Positions 33,875-42,929 of a DNA stretch of 64,000 nucleotides are shown here, one piece after another. The stretch's first letter is position 1. Every line of letters starts with the position of its first letter. This DNA is from Lachnospiraceae bacterium. GTDB taxonomy: Bacteria > Bacillota > Clostridia > Lachnospirales > Lachnospiraceae. The notes under the pieces are model-generated. The model saw only the letters and a list, made by a program, of their open reading frames with translations, was not told the origin of the DNA and did not search any database. The stretch lies in the NCBI GenBank assembly GCA_015057275.1, contig SVEO01000003.1:98212-162211 (forward strand), given 5' to 3'. A program made the translations under genes and the position numbers.

Positions 33875-33903
33875 AGTATAACATATATTTAATAGAATTG
33901 TAA
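33875..33903 (-). promoter_or_regulatory. Extended -10 promoter of queA-aroA
   Basis: TATACT (33880-33875) is preceded by TG one base away, with a weak TTACAA -35 at 17 bases. The leader (~40 bases) is too short for the preQ1 riboswitch that often precedes queuosine genes, and no such structure was seen. Confidence 0.55.
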
Positions 33904-33931
33904 TGGCAATTTGCAATTTTTCTGCTATACT
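33904..33931 (+). promoter_or_regulatory. Promoter of the ABC exporter operon
   Basis: TATACT (33926-33931) with extended TG and a weak TGGCAA at 16 bases. It is divergent from and adjoining the queA promoter. The ATG at 33974 follows with AGAGGAG. Confidence 0.5.
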
Positions 33932-33973
33932 ATACGCATAATTTGGGAAAATTTTTCAGAGAGGAGTAAAAAA

Positions 33974-34615
33974 ATGAAGAAATTTCTAAAACGTGTAAAT
34001 CGCGGACTCATTCTGGCAGCGATTTTAGTTGTTGGATTGATTATTTACCTGATAATCGATGCGGTGCAATTCTCATCAAAAAAGAATGAAATCACTGTTG
34101 TGGTAAAGGATTACATCGAGGCAGCAAATACATTGACATTATCGGAGGATTTCTACGATACTGCGCTGACGGAAGAAAATGAAAAGGCGTACCGCAATTT
34201 GCTGAATACGTATTTTTGTGAGAAAAGTGTTGACTGGTCGAATTACAACAAGTCTGAGTTGATGTCTTACTATCAGGATGCCAATTTTGATAAAGAAAAT
34301 GGTTATCTTACTGAGAGTACATACAATATCAGCAATCTAAAAGTAAAAAAGAATGGGCCGGGCTGTGCACTTGTAACGCTTGACATCTCCTATAATTGCG
34401 AGACGATGGAGCGGGCCGGAAAAGAAATCGTTGCACTTTTTCCGTGCGGCATCGAATATCTGCAGTATGCGGGTGAATTTGATATAACTTCCGACGTGTT
34501 GACAACGGGTACTTACACATTTGACTATTCTTTTGAATTTGAGCTGTACTATATCAGCGGTGAATGGAAAATTGGTTATGTGAATTATTATTGGAACGAT
34601 AGTTTCTTTTTCTAA
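33974..34615 (+). CDS. Hypothetical single-pass membrane protein of the ABC operon
   Basis: This 213-residue protein has an N-terminal membrane helix (RGLILAAILVVGLIIYLIIDAV) and an extracytoplasmic domain rich in Tyr, Asp and Asn that I do not recognise. The domain's form (helical segment, then beta-strands ending in FELYYISGEWKIGYVNYYW) resembles NTF2/SnoaL-like domains in layout, but this is only an impression. Translation starts at the ATG with AGAGGAG; an earlier in-frame ATG at 33911 overlaps the promoter and is rejected. It is 18 bp before an ABC ATPase and so is probably an accessory of that exporter. Confidence 0.8.
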   Translation: MKKFLKRVNRGLILAAILVVGLIIYLIIDAVQFSSKKNEITVVVKDYIEAANTLTLSEDFYDTALTEENEKAYRNLLNTYFCEKSVDWSNYNKSELMSYYQDANFDKENGYLTESTYNISNLKVKKNGPGCALVTLDISYNCETMERAGKEIVALFPCGIEYLQYAGEFDITSDVLTTGTYTFDYSFEFELYYISGEWKIGYVNYYWNDSFFF

Positions 34616-34633
34616 GAAAGGAGGATTCTGAAA

Positions 34634-35620
34634 ATGGAATATGCAATTCAGTTAGTTAATGTAAATAAGCATCTCGGACGCAGACACATTTTAAAGAATG
34701 TCTCCTTCCAGACTTATCCGGGCGAGGTGTTCGGTTTTCTAGGACCGAACGGCGCCGGCAAAACGACAACCATCAAGTTACTTACCGGTCTGTTAAAAAT
34801 GGAAGAAGGTTCTGTCTCGATTTGCGGACATGATATTGAAAAAGAGTTTACGGCGGCGATGCGTGAGGTCGGTGCCATTGTAGAAAATCCGGAGTTGTAC
34901 CCGTACATGACCGGTATGCAGAATTTAAAACAGTATGCAAGAATGCGCGGAAATATTTCTCAGCAGCGCATCAATGAAGTCGTTGCATTTGTAGGTCTTT
35001 CCAACCGCATTCATGAGAAAGTAAAAAAATACTCACTTGGTATGCGGCAGCGCCTGGGGGTTGCGCAGGCACTTTTGCACAATCCAAAGGTTTTGATTTT
35101 GGATGAGCCGACGAACGGTTTGGATCCTGCCGGTATTAAGCAGCTGCGTGACTTATTCAAGTCTCTTGCGCACGAGCATGGTATTTGTGTCATCGTTTCC
35201 AGTCACTTAATGAGCGAAATGGAATTAATGTGTGACCGTGTCGGCATTATTATCAACGGTGTAATCCATACAGTAAAATCCGTTCCAGAATTGGTTGAAA
35301 TGGTTTCCGGTACTTTAAGCGAGTACACATTCCATGTGAATGATGCAAACGCTGCGGAAAATCATGTGCGCAAAGTTTTAGAGTATCACTATCCTATTAC
35401 AGACGATGCAGAGTCTGTTGCATATAAGATTCAGGTTGCTGCAAATGATTGCTTAAGCATTTCTATTCCGAAAGATGGTTGTTCGGAAACAATTGCTGCC
35501 TGCAATACCGCTTTAATTCAGGGTGGTGTCATCCTCTACTCCGTAGCGCAAAAAGAATCAGCGCATCTGGAAGATGCGTTTATCCAGATTACAATGAACG
35601 GAGGTGTCCAAATTGTTTAG
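34634..35620 (+). CDS. ABC transporter ATP-binding protein (BcrA/CcmA type)
   Basis: This 328-residue ABC ATPase has Walker A GPNGAGKTTTIKLLTG (about residues 37-52), the signature YSLGMRQRLGVAQALL, Walker B VLILDEPTNGLDPAG and the H-loop VIVSSHLMSEME. The C-terminal ~100 residues form the accessory domain seen in bacitracin/lantibiotic-type exporters. GGAGG precedes the ATG. It overlaps the permease gene by 17 bp. The substrate is unknown; lantibiotic or peptide defence is one possibility. Confidence 0.95.
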   Translation: MEYAIQLVNVNKHLGRRHILKNVSFQTYPGEVFGFLGPNGAGKTTTIKLLTGLLKMEEGSVSICGHDIEKEFTAAMREVGAIVENPELYPYMTGMQNLKQYARMRGNISQQRINEVVAFVGLSNRIHEKVKKYSLGMRQRLGVAQALLHNPKVLILDEPTNGLDPAGIKQLRDLFKSLAHEHGICVIVSSHLMSEMELMCDRVGIIINGVIHTVKSVPELVEMVSGTLSEYTFHVNDANAAENHVRKVLEYHYPITDDAESVAYKIQVAANDCLSISIPKDGCSETIAACNTALIQGGVILYSVAQKESAHLEDAFIQITMNGGVQIV

Positions 35621-37055
35621 ATTAATTCAAAATGAATATATTAAGATTTTTTCAAAAGCAAGCACCTATGTCATGCTGGTAATTTTGTTGATATGCGCAG
35701 TTGGTTTACAGTGCATCGTTCCGCTCGCGACCAAGGGATTAACTGCCCTTGACGATTTTTGGTACGAGGAGGAGGATTTGGAAGACTTTTATGAAAGCGA
35801 GTTGTCCTGGTATCAAAATGAATATGAAAGTGGTTTTTATACAGAAGAAGAATATAAAATGGAGTCGGAACTGATTAATTTCTGCAAAGAAAATCAGCTC
35901 CCTATTAAATATTATTATGGTATGGAATGGGAAAATGATGCCCTTCATGCAGCATTCTACACTTTCTACGGTATTTGTCTGGAGTCGGAAGAAGGCTCTG
36001 CAGAATATCTGGCGGCTGAGGAAGCATTGGGAATTTGTAAAAATGCTATTCTGACCGATGACTGGAAGTCGTATTATGAATTGATGAATGAAGCTTGCAA
36101 AGATGGGCTTGACGCCGGCTATAACTGGTCTCTTACTACAGACGCATACTACTACTCCTATTATTTGGAACACGACAAGGAGCCGGATACTTCATCATGG
36201 GAATACAACACACTGACAACCTACTTTAGCGCGAAAGAATCTCTGGAATCTTATGAGGACACTATCGCACAAGGTGCAGCGATTGATGAAGAAGCATATG
36301 AGCAGGCTAAAAGTACATATTTAATTGCAAAATACCGTTTGGATAACGACGTTGATACAGCTGTTTATTATGACAGCACAATGCTGACGGATACGATTGA
36401 TAGCACATACTTTACAGGCCTTAGTTTAACTACTGCACTGGCAAGTATTATTTCTATCTTAATGATTATTATTGCCGGCGGTATCATTGCGAAGGAATTT
36501 TCGCAGGGCACGATTAAATTTTATCTGATTAATCCAATCAGCCGAGGAAAGCTGTTCTGGAGCAAATATTTGACCGTGTTCAGTTTAGCGATTTTACTTG
36601 CTATTGTGTCCTTCATAATTTCTGTACTGAGCGGTTTAATTTTCGGTGCATCGGAGATTAATACCCCATACTTGTATGTTGTAAACGACACCGTGCAGTC
36701 TTATTCTGCATTTTGGTACGTTTTAAAGCTCTTTGCATATAGCTGCGTTGGTATGATTACAACCACAACACTGGCATTTATGATTTCTTCGCTGATGCGT
36801 GCTTCTTCCGTTGCCATCGGATTGAGCATGGGGGTACAGTTTGCAGGAAGTACGATTACTTCGTTATTCTCTAGATTTGAACTTGATTTCGGAAGATATT
36901 TCCTGTTTGCAAACACTGATTTGGTTTCTATCGCATCCAAGACATACTCGTTATTCCCAAATCACACGATTTCATTTGCGCTTGCTGTGATTGCAGTGCA
37001 CATGGTTATCTTCCTGTTGACTGCATATGATGCATTTACAAGACGGGACGTATAA
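35604..37055 (+). CDS. ABC-2 type permease with large acidic ectodomain
   Basis: This 483-residue permease has one membrane helix near residues 20-40, then a ~225-residue extracytoplasmic region very rich in Glu, Asp and Tyr (EEEDLEDFYESELSWYQNEY). Five to six membrane helices follow in the C-terminal half (ASIISILMIIIAGGIIAKEF, FSLAILLAIVSFIISVLSGL, TLAFMISSLMRASS, HMVIFLLTAY). The six-helix plan with a long loop after helix 1 fits ABC-2 exporters, although the ectodomain is larger than usual. It is coupled to the ATPase by a 17-bp overlap. Confidence 0.88.
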   Translation: MSKLFRLIQNEYIKIFSKASTYVMLVILLICAVGLQCIVPLATKGLTALDDFWYEEEDLEDFYESELSWYQNEYESGFYTEEEYKMESELINFCKENQLPIKYYYGMEWENDALHAAFYTFYGICLESEEGSAEYLAAEEALGICKNAILTDDWKSYYELMNEACKDGLDAGYNWSLTTDAYYYSYYLEHDKEPDTSSWEYNTLTTYFSAKESLESYEDTIAQGAAIDEEAYEQAKSTYLIAKYRLDNDVDTAVYYDSTMLTDTIDSTYFTGLSLTTALASIISILMIIIAGGIIAKEFSQGTIKFYLINPISRGKLFWSKYLTVFSLAILLAIVSFIISVLSGLIFGASEINTPYLYVVNDTVQSYSAFWYVLKLFAYSCVGMITTTTLAFMISSLMRASSVAIGLSMGVQFAGSTITSLFSRFELDFGRYFLFANTDLVSIASKTYSLFPNHTISFALAVIAVHMVIFLLTAYDAFTRRDV

Positions 37056-37085
37056 GATATATAATTTGAAATACAATGAATAGGA

Positions 37086-37120
37086 AAAGGGTTGCCACGT
37101 TCTGTGACAACCCTTTGTTA
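37086..37120 (+). terminator. Terminator of the ABC exporter operon
   Basis: AAGGGTTGCCAC pairs with GTGACAACCCTTT (one C-A mismatch) around a 5-base loop. It is located 30 bp after the permease stop and partly serves the converging gene too. The T-tract is short (TTTGTT). Confidence 0.6.
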
Positions 37121-37139
37121 CATCCTAAGGCTATTTCTT

Positions 37140-37508
37140 TTACTCATTTTCCATTTGCTCTTTTCCTAAACGTTTCCGCTCTTTATCTTTATTTTCTTCT
37201 TTAATTTCCCAATGAATCAGAAATGTCAGTGCAGCTCGCAGAGCAATAATACCTGCCACTGTGATGATTTCCGTCCAATCACGAACCACAACCGTCTTTA
37301 AAATTTCGCTACCAAGCTTAAACTCAAGACCAATTGCCAGTCCTTGTGCCAGCGTAATTTTCATTTCCGGCGAACGGCGGATATAATGGTAAAATCCCTT
37401 AAAACCGGAATAAATAATAATGCCTACACCGATAAATTCAAAAATCAAAATTGCAATCTCGACCAAATATCCCATGATTGATTGCAGAAATTGTAAAACA
37501 ACATCCAT
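37140..37508 (-). CDS. DUF1622 family membrane protein
   Basis: This 122-residue membrane protein of the DUF1622 family has three hydrophobic segments (YLVEIAILIFEFIGVGIIIYS, then LAQGLAIGLEFKLGSEIL and IITVAGIIALRAALTFLIHW) and a Lys/Glu-rich cytoplasmic tail. The central LAxGLxxGLEFKLGxEILKT pattern is characteristic of the family. Its role is unknown. It follows the DUF975 gene by 21 bp. Confidence 0.85.
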   Translation of the reverse strand: MDVVLQFLQSIMGYLVEIAILIFEFIGVGIIIYSGFKGFYHYIRRSPEMKITLAQGLAIGLEFKLGSEILKTVVVRDWTEIITVAGIIALRAALTFLIHWEIKEENKDKERKRLGKEQMENE

Positions 37509-37529
37509 GTATATTACCTCGCTTATGTA

Positions 37530-38309
37530 TTATTCCCAGATAAAACTCTGCACTTGTCTATAATAGCGAATTTCCTTTAATTTCAAATATAATTCTGCGT
37601 CAGTCGCACGAATGTATGGTTCCACATAAAACACTCCGACAATTCCAAAAGTAATCGAACTCAACAACGTCCACCCCAAAAACGACAAATCAAGAACAAA
37701 TGCAGACCACTTGTTTCCATTCATCATCTCACGGCTGATACGGAATGCCTCGTCCCCGGAAAGATTTGGGTCATCTGCCAATAAATACGGAACCATGCGA
37801 TATTCGTAAGATTTTACAATGCCCGGAATAATAAATAAAAGGCCCCATAAGAAAATATACAGATTACGCAGGAACATGGTTCCAACTACCTTCGAGTAGT
37901 CATTTTTAAAGCCGTAAATCAACTCAGATAACTTTGCCGGCTGTATTGCATTTTGCGTGAAGAAACGACAACCGCCAACCTCAATCACGTTAAATACAAA
38001 TATAGAAATGACAATGTTAAGAATTAATACGATTATAAGTATGCTCAACCCTATTTGAGCTGATACAAACTCAAACGGTATCAAATCCGCATAAGCATTG
38101 TTAAACCCTAACTTAATTTCCTCAACCATACTGTCCGGCTGATCAATGTAATCCACATAAGTGAAATCCATATCATCGTCATCTGCATTGCCTGACGTAG
38201 ATGAGCTACCTGCACACAGCGCTAAGATTACCGCCGCAAGCACGCACAGCCAGTAATTGGCTTTAAACGCAATTTGGGCTTTTGATTTTAATTCCTCTCT
38301 CGTCCACAT
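37530..38309 (-). CDS. DUF975 family integral membrane protein
   Basis: This 259-residue DUF975 protein starts with the family hallmark MWTREELKSKAQIAFKANYW and has about five membrane helices. These include VLAAVILALCAG, IGLSILIIVLILNIVISIFVF, FLRNLYIFLWGLLFIIPGIVKSYEYRMVPYLLAD and the WTLLSSITFGIVGVFYVEPY end. Members occur widely in Firmicutes with no defined function. GGAGGG lies before the ATG at 38309, preferred over the ATG 30 bp upstream. Confidence 0.88.
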   Translation of the reverse strand: MWTREELKSKAQIAFKANYWLCVLAAVILALCAGSSSTSGNADDDDMDFTYVDYIDQPDSMVEEIKLGFNNAYADLIPFEFVSAQIGLSILIIVLILNIVISIFVFNVIEVGGCRFFTQNAIQPAKLSELIYGFKNDYSKVVGTMFLRNLYIFLWGLLFIIPGIVKSYEYRMVPYLLADDPNLSGDEAFRISREMMNGNKWSAFVLDLSFLGWTLLSSITFGIVGVFYVEPYIRATDAELYLKLKEIRYYRQVQSFIWE

Positions 38310-38360
38310 AACGTTCCCTCCTGTATAAAAATGTATCACAATTATAGCATAACTTTATAA

Positions 38361-39593
38361 TTATTTCTTACTTTTTTCTAAAACAAAAAATAATCCGAGG
38401 ATAATCTCTAAAACATACAAGCAAATAAAACCAAAATTAATTCCATCAATAACACTATGCCCCTCCGATAAATCCTCGCTTGTATAAACGGTAATCGGCA
38501 GGCAGTCAGAAGTATTACTGTAACTTATCGACTGTGCTTCCTGATTTAAATGTATATATTCATACAGGATATTTCCGTCGTTATCATATATATGCTGCGT
38601 CATTGCTTCTTCGAAAGTAATCTCATTCCCAAATTCATCATAATAGGTCGCATCCGGGTCAAATTCACCATCTGGGTCGTTCTCAATTTCCATGAAGGTT
38701 TTAAAATCTTCAAAATTGTCGAAGACACGACCTTTTGCAAATGTTTGCGCACTTGTTACTTCATTGAAAAGCAATTGTATGAAAAATGTAACCAGTAAAA
38801 CAATTATCATTGTTACGATACGCTTTAATTTCCATTTAATGCTCTCAGTTTCCTTCCGTGAAAGCTCAAAAATTCCTTTTTTACTTAATGCAAGGGAAAG
38901 AATCCATTTGATGACTGTGCAAAGAATCATCGTTGTAACGACGATTGGTGCCCCCAACAATATCCATTGTCCAAACGGAAGGCCGTGAAATGCGGAGCTA
39001 GTGAAAAGAACAAGCGGTAAGGATGCAGTAAATACATAAACGATGATTTGAAGCGTCGTTGCAAATTGTTTACCGATAGCTTTTTTGTATTGCTCAAAAT
39101 CTACATTTTCAAACTCTGTATTATTAATCGCAGAAATGGCTAAGGACAGAAAAACGCTCTCACAAATGATGGCTGTCAGATAAAAAATGCAGGCAATGAG
39201 GAAACCAAGATTAGCCCGATAAAAACCGAAATTACAAATCATCGCCGCCAGCAGACCAATGCCGGTAATGCCGACGGAAATCAAACTGCGAATTTGAAAT
39301 TTTGTCTGCGTGCTGTTTATCAATCTTGCAATTTGCTTTTCACTTTTTTCAGTGCCTCTAGCGTTATCTGTCATTGCTTGATTGATTCGTTCGCCTCTGA
39401 GAATTTCGTCCGATGTCACACCGAAAATCTCGGCGATGACCGGAATCAAACTAAGATCCGGCGCACCCTCATCGCGCTCCCATCGGCTGACCGATTTGTC
39501 AGATACATTCAATTTTTCCGCAAGTTCTTTTTGCGTCATTCCATTGGCTTTGCGCAATGCCGCGATAAACCGTCCAATTGATTTCTTTTCCAT
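38361..39593 (-). CDS. XRE-family regulator with large multi-helix membrane domain
   Basis: This 410-residue protein has an N-terminal XRE helix-turn-helix (IGRFIAALRKANGMTQKELAEKLNVSDKSVSRWERDEGAPDLS) followed by five to six membrane helices (for example SLISVGITGIGLLAAMIC, LGFLIACIFYLTAIICESVFL, TLQIIVYVFTASLPLVLF). An acidic extracytoplasmic loop near residues 285-360 and a final helix (IDGINFGFICLYVLEIILGLFFV) complete it. It probably senses an envelope signal and regulates transcription from the membrane (inference). GGAGG precedes the ATG at 39593. The neighbouring DUF975/DUF1622 genes are candidate targets. Confidence 0.85.
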   Translation of the reverse strand: MEKKSIGRFIAALRKANGMTQKELAEKLNVSDKSVSRWERDEGAPDLSLIPVIAEIFGVTSDEILRGERINQAMTDNARGTEKSEKQIARLINSTQTKFQIRSLISVGITGIGLLAAMICNFGFYRANLGFLIACIFYLTAIICESVFLSLAISAINNTEFENVDFEQYKKAIGKQFATTLQIIVYVFTASLPLVLFTSSAFHGLPFGQWILLGAPIVVTTMILCTVIKWILSLALSKKGIFELSRKETESIKWKLKRIVTMIIVLLVTFFIQLLFNEVTSAQTFAKGRVFDNFEDFKTFMEIENDPDGEFDPDATYYDEFGNEITFEEAMTQHIYDNDGNILYEYIHLNQEAQSISYSNTSDCLPITVYTSEDLSEGHSVIDGINFGFICLYVLEIILGLFFVLEKSKK

Positions 39594-39718
39594 ATTTGTA
39601 CCTCCAAAGATTAAGATATTTGCGTTATTGAACAATGAAACATCTTAATTCTACGAATTTGACAATAAAAATCACACCCAACAGACCGTGAATTACTCTC
39701 GGAATATGAGAATTTCGC

Positions 39719-40441
39719 TTATTTCACCTTGTTTGCCAGGTGTTCAGCAAATTTTTCACTTAGGAAAAACGGATCTAGGTATTTCTCAAATTTCTCCCAT
39801 TCTTCCTTCTGCTTTTTGCGCATACAGTGAATTCTGTACCAGATAACACCAATCACTACGGCAGCAAAACCAAACCAGACACCATTGCCTACATCGTCAC
39901 TAAGAGCAAACGAAAACGTAAATGCTATAAGGCAAAGAAAAGCCGACCAAAAAGCACCATCTATGCCAAAAACAAAAACATCCAGAATATCTTCCCACGC
40001 AAACAGGCCACCACTTTCTCTTTTATTCGCTTTCATTAATTCCTCTGCATGCAGTGAGCGCATCTGTTCAGGCAATAATGCTTGCTTGTCGCAACGTAAA
40101 ACAAACAATTGATAGCGAATCTTAAATTCACCGCTCATTTCATTGATTTCGTGAAAAATCAAAATCGGCTCATTCAACGCATATTTCGTTAAATTGTAAT
40201 AGGCATCAACATGAATATAATAATCTTTTGCTAGTCCAAATGGGTCAATGATTCTTCTTAATAGTTCAAAATACCACTTATTTTCCTTATGTTTGCATGC
40301 GTAATTCTTTTCCAAATGTTCCACCTGCAAATAATTGGTCTCATCCGGAATTGCAATTGTTCCGTGTGGTGCAAGGCTATATTGCTTTCCGTCCGCAATG
40401 CAATGAATCGGCCGATCCGATGTATTTCTAATTTCAATCAT
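39719..40441 (-). CDS. Hypothetical protein with two membrane helices
   Basis: I do not recognise this 240-residue protein. The N-terminal ~80 residues look like a compact beta-domain (IEIRNTSDRPIHCIADGKQY). A charged helical middle follows, then two membrane helices (FWSAFLCLIAFTFSFAL and VWFGFAAVVIGVIWYRI) and a basic amphipathic C-terminal tail. AGGAG lies before the ATG. It stands alone between the XRE gene and the pheT terminator. Confidence 0.75.
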   Translation of the reverse strand: MIEIRNTSDRPIHCIADGKQYSLAPHGTIAIPDETNYLQVEHLEKNYACKHKENKWYFELLRRIIDPFGLAKDYYIHVDAYYNLTKYALNEPILIFHEINEMSGEFKIRYQLFVLRCDKQALLPEQMRSLHAEELMKANKRESGGLFAWEDILDVFVFGIDGAFWSAFLCLIAFTFSFALSDDVGNGVWFGFAAVVIGVIWYRIHCMRKKQKEEWEKFEKYLDPFFLSEKFAEHLANKVK

Positions 40442-40448
40442 CCTGTAC

Positions 40449-40492
40449 TCCTATCAAAAGAGCGGCGAGAGAGTCACTCCCACCGCCCAATT
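40449..40492 (-). terminator. Terminator of pheST
   Basis: On the minus strand GGGCGGTGGGAG and CTCTCTCGCCGC form an imperfect GC-rich hairpin around TGA, followed by TCTTTTG. It begins right after the pheT stop at 40494. Confidence 0.65.
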
Positions 40493-40493
40493 T

Positions 40494-42911
40494 TTATGCT
40501 CTCAGCTCAATATCAAGTTCTGCAAGTGCTTTTAGGATTTTGTCAACGGTTGCCTGAACTTCCTTATCCTCAAGTGTTCTGTCTGCAGCACGGAATACAA
40601 GGCTGTATGCAACAGACTTGTAGCCATCACGAATCTGACTGCCCTCGTAAATATCGAACAGCTGGTAGCTTTCTAACAGCTTACCACCCTTAGCATCGAA
40701 GATTGCTTCTACATCACCGACAAGAATGCTCTTTGGCATCAGCATACTGATATCTCTTGTGATAGCCGGGAATTTCGCAATGCCTTCGTACTTTCTGTCG
40801 AACGTTGCTCTTTCTACAATGTGAGGCATATCAATCACCGCCACATAGACGCGGTCGCCGATATCATAATTATCGCAAACCTGCGGATGAATTTCACCGA
40901 TATAGCCTACGACAATGCCATCGTAGATGATATTTGCCTGACGTCCCGGATGCAGGAATGGCTTGCCTGCCTTCGGAGCGTATGCCGGACGCTTATTTAA
41001 GCCGGCTTTGCTGAAGAATTCTTCCACAATACCCTTCATAGTGAAGAAATCGCCTTCGCCGTACATACCGAGTGTGAACTGCATACGTTCTTCCGGAAGC
41101 TCTGTTACCGGCACTGCTTTTGGTAAGTAAATATTTCCGAGCTCGTACAAGCGAACATCTTTATTTCTTCTGTTATAGTTTGTTGCAAGGGATGTCAGCA
41201 TACCATTTAAGGAAATTGTTCTCATAATGGAGAAGTCAACGCCCAGTGGGTTGATGATTTCCACCGTCTTACGCAGCGCGTCATCCTGAGGAATCAGCAA
41301 CTTGTCAAATACTTTTGGGCTCTCGAAGGAATAATTCATACCCTGAGAGAATCCGCAGAATTCAGCCACATCTCTAGCAATATCCTCAATACGCATCTTG
41401 AAAGATAATTTGCCGGCAGTTGCTTCCCCCTGTGGCAAGGTAGTCGGAATATTATCGTAGCCAAAGAAACGTGCTGCTTCTTCTGCTAAATCTGCCATAC
41501 GTTCCAAATCCTGACGCCAGGATGGGATAATTACATCGTTTGTTTCCTCATCATAATGGAGCTCTAAACGCTCAAAATATTCTAATACCTGCTCTTTTGA
41601 CAGTTTAGTACCGAGCAGACGGTTCATTTTCTCAAGTTCAAAAGGAATTCTTCTGCCTTCCTTCTTTACCGGATATACGTCGACCATACCGCCGACCACT
41701 TCACCGACACCTAATTCTTCGATTAACTGACATGCTCTGTTGATAGCATCTTCAGCATTGTTCGGGTCTAAGCCTTTTTCAAACTTACCGGAAGCATCTG
41801 TACGCAGACCGAGTCTCTTTGCGGAAAGACGAATGTTGGTACCATCAAAACATGCAGTTTCAAATAAAACATCCTTAACTTCATCGGTAATTTTAGAATT
41901 TTCGCCGCCCATAATACCGGCAATACCAACCGGCTTTTCGCCGTCGCAAATCATCAGCATATCGGAATCAAGATTTCTCATCTGACCGTCGAGTGTTTGG
42001 AATGTTTCGCCGTCTTTTGCACGTCTGACAATAATCTTGTTGTCTGCGATAGTGCTTAAATCGAATGCGTGCATCGGCTGGCCGTACTCTTCCATCACAT
42101 AGTTTGTGATGTCCACGAGATTGTTGATTGGACGAATACCGCAGGCAGCCAGTCTGCGCTGCATCCATTCCGGTGACGGAGCAATTTTAACGTTCTTAAC
42201 GACTCTCGCGCAATATCTGGAGCAAAGGTCGGTGTCTTTTACTTCTACATCGATATAATCGGAAGCCTTTTCATCGTTGCCTGTCACGGCAATTACCGGT
42301 GGCACAAAAGGCTTTTTAAAGGTTGCTGCTGCTTCTCTGGCGATACCGATAATACCGAAGCAGTCTACACGGTTGGAAGTGACTTCGTATTCAAATACAA
42401 CGTCACGCAGACCAAGATATGCGATTGCGTCCTCGCCAACCGGCGCATCTTCCTTTAAAATGTAAAGACCATCTTCTGCTGCATCCGGGTACATATCAGT
42501 GGAAGAACCAAGTTCTTCGATGGAGCACATCATACCGAAGGATTCCACGCCGCGAAGCTTGCCCTTCTTAATTTTGATGCCGCCTTCTACCTTGTTTCCG
42601 TCATGTCCTCCGGCAACCTTACCGCCGACAAGAACAACCGGAACCTTCGCACCTTCGAATACGTTTGGTGCACCTGTTACAATCTGAATCGTTTCGCTGC
42701 CAACATTTACCTGGCAAATTACGAGCTTTTCTGCGTCCGGATGTCTATCTATCTTTATAACCTGACCAATGACTATCTTGTCTAAATCCGCATCGAGACA
42801 CTTAAAAGTCTCAACCTTTGTGCCGGACAATGTCATCGCGTCGGTATATTCCTGCGCCGTTACATCAAGCTGTGGCACATAAGCTTTAATCCATGATAAA
42901 GGTGTATTCAT
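40494..42911 (-). CDS. pheT: Phenylalanyl-tRNA synthetase beta subunit
   Basis: This is the 805-residue PheRS beta chain. In order: N-terminal domain with the EMAP/tRNA-binding OB-fold (VIGQVIKIDRHPDAEKLVICQVNVG, about residues 46-70), the B3/B4 editing domain (GIRPINNLVDITNYVMEEYGQP, about 255-276), B5 domain, the catalytic-like core (LRTDASGKFEKG occurs before it), and the C-terminal ferredoxin-like anticodon-binding domain ending in TVDKILKALAELDIELRA. It forms an alpha2-beta2 enzyme with PheS, 18 bp upstream, under the same T-box. Confidence 0.98.
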   Translation of the reverse strand: MNTPLSWIKAYVPQLDVTAQEYTDAMTLSGTKVETFKCLDADLDKIVIGQVIKIDRHPDAEKLVICQVNVGSETIQIVTGAPNVFEGAKVPVVLVGGKVAGGHDGNKVEGGIKIKKGKLRGVESFGMMCSIEELGSSTDMYPDAAEDGLYILKEDAPVGEDAIAYLGLRDVVFEYEVTSNRVDCFGIIGIAREAAATFKKPFVPPVIAVTGNDEKASDYIDVEVKDTDLCSRYCARVVKNVKIAPSPEWMQRRLAACGIRPINNLVDITNYVMEEYGQPMHAFDLSTIADNKIIVRRAKDGETFQTLDGQMRNLDSDMLMICDGEKPVGIAGIMGGENSKITDEVKDVLFETACFDGTNIRLSAKRLGLRTDASGKFEKGLDPNNAEDAINRACQLIEELGVGEVVGGMVDVYPVKKEGRRIPFELEKMNRLLGTKLSKEQVLEYFERLELHYDEETNDVIIPSWRQDLERMADLAEEAARFFGYDNIPTTLPQGEATAGKLSFKMRIEDIARDVAEFCGFSQGMNYSFESPKVFDKLLIPQDDALRKTVEIINPLGVDFSIMRTISLNGMLTSLATNYNRRNKDVRLYELGNIYLPKAVPVTELPEERMQFTLGMYGEGDFFTMKGIVEEFFSKAGLNKRPAYAPKAGKPFLHPGRQANIIYDGIVVGYIGEIHPQVCDNYDIGDRVYVAVIDMPHIVERATFDRKYEGIAKFPAITRDISMLMPKSILVGDVEAIFDAKGGKLLESYQLFDIYEGSQIRDGYKSVAYSLVFRAADRTLEDKEVQATVDKILKALAELDIELRA

Positions 42912-42929
42912 TTAAATCCGTCCTCCTTT

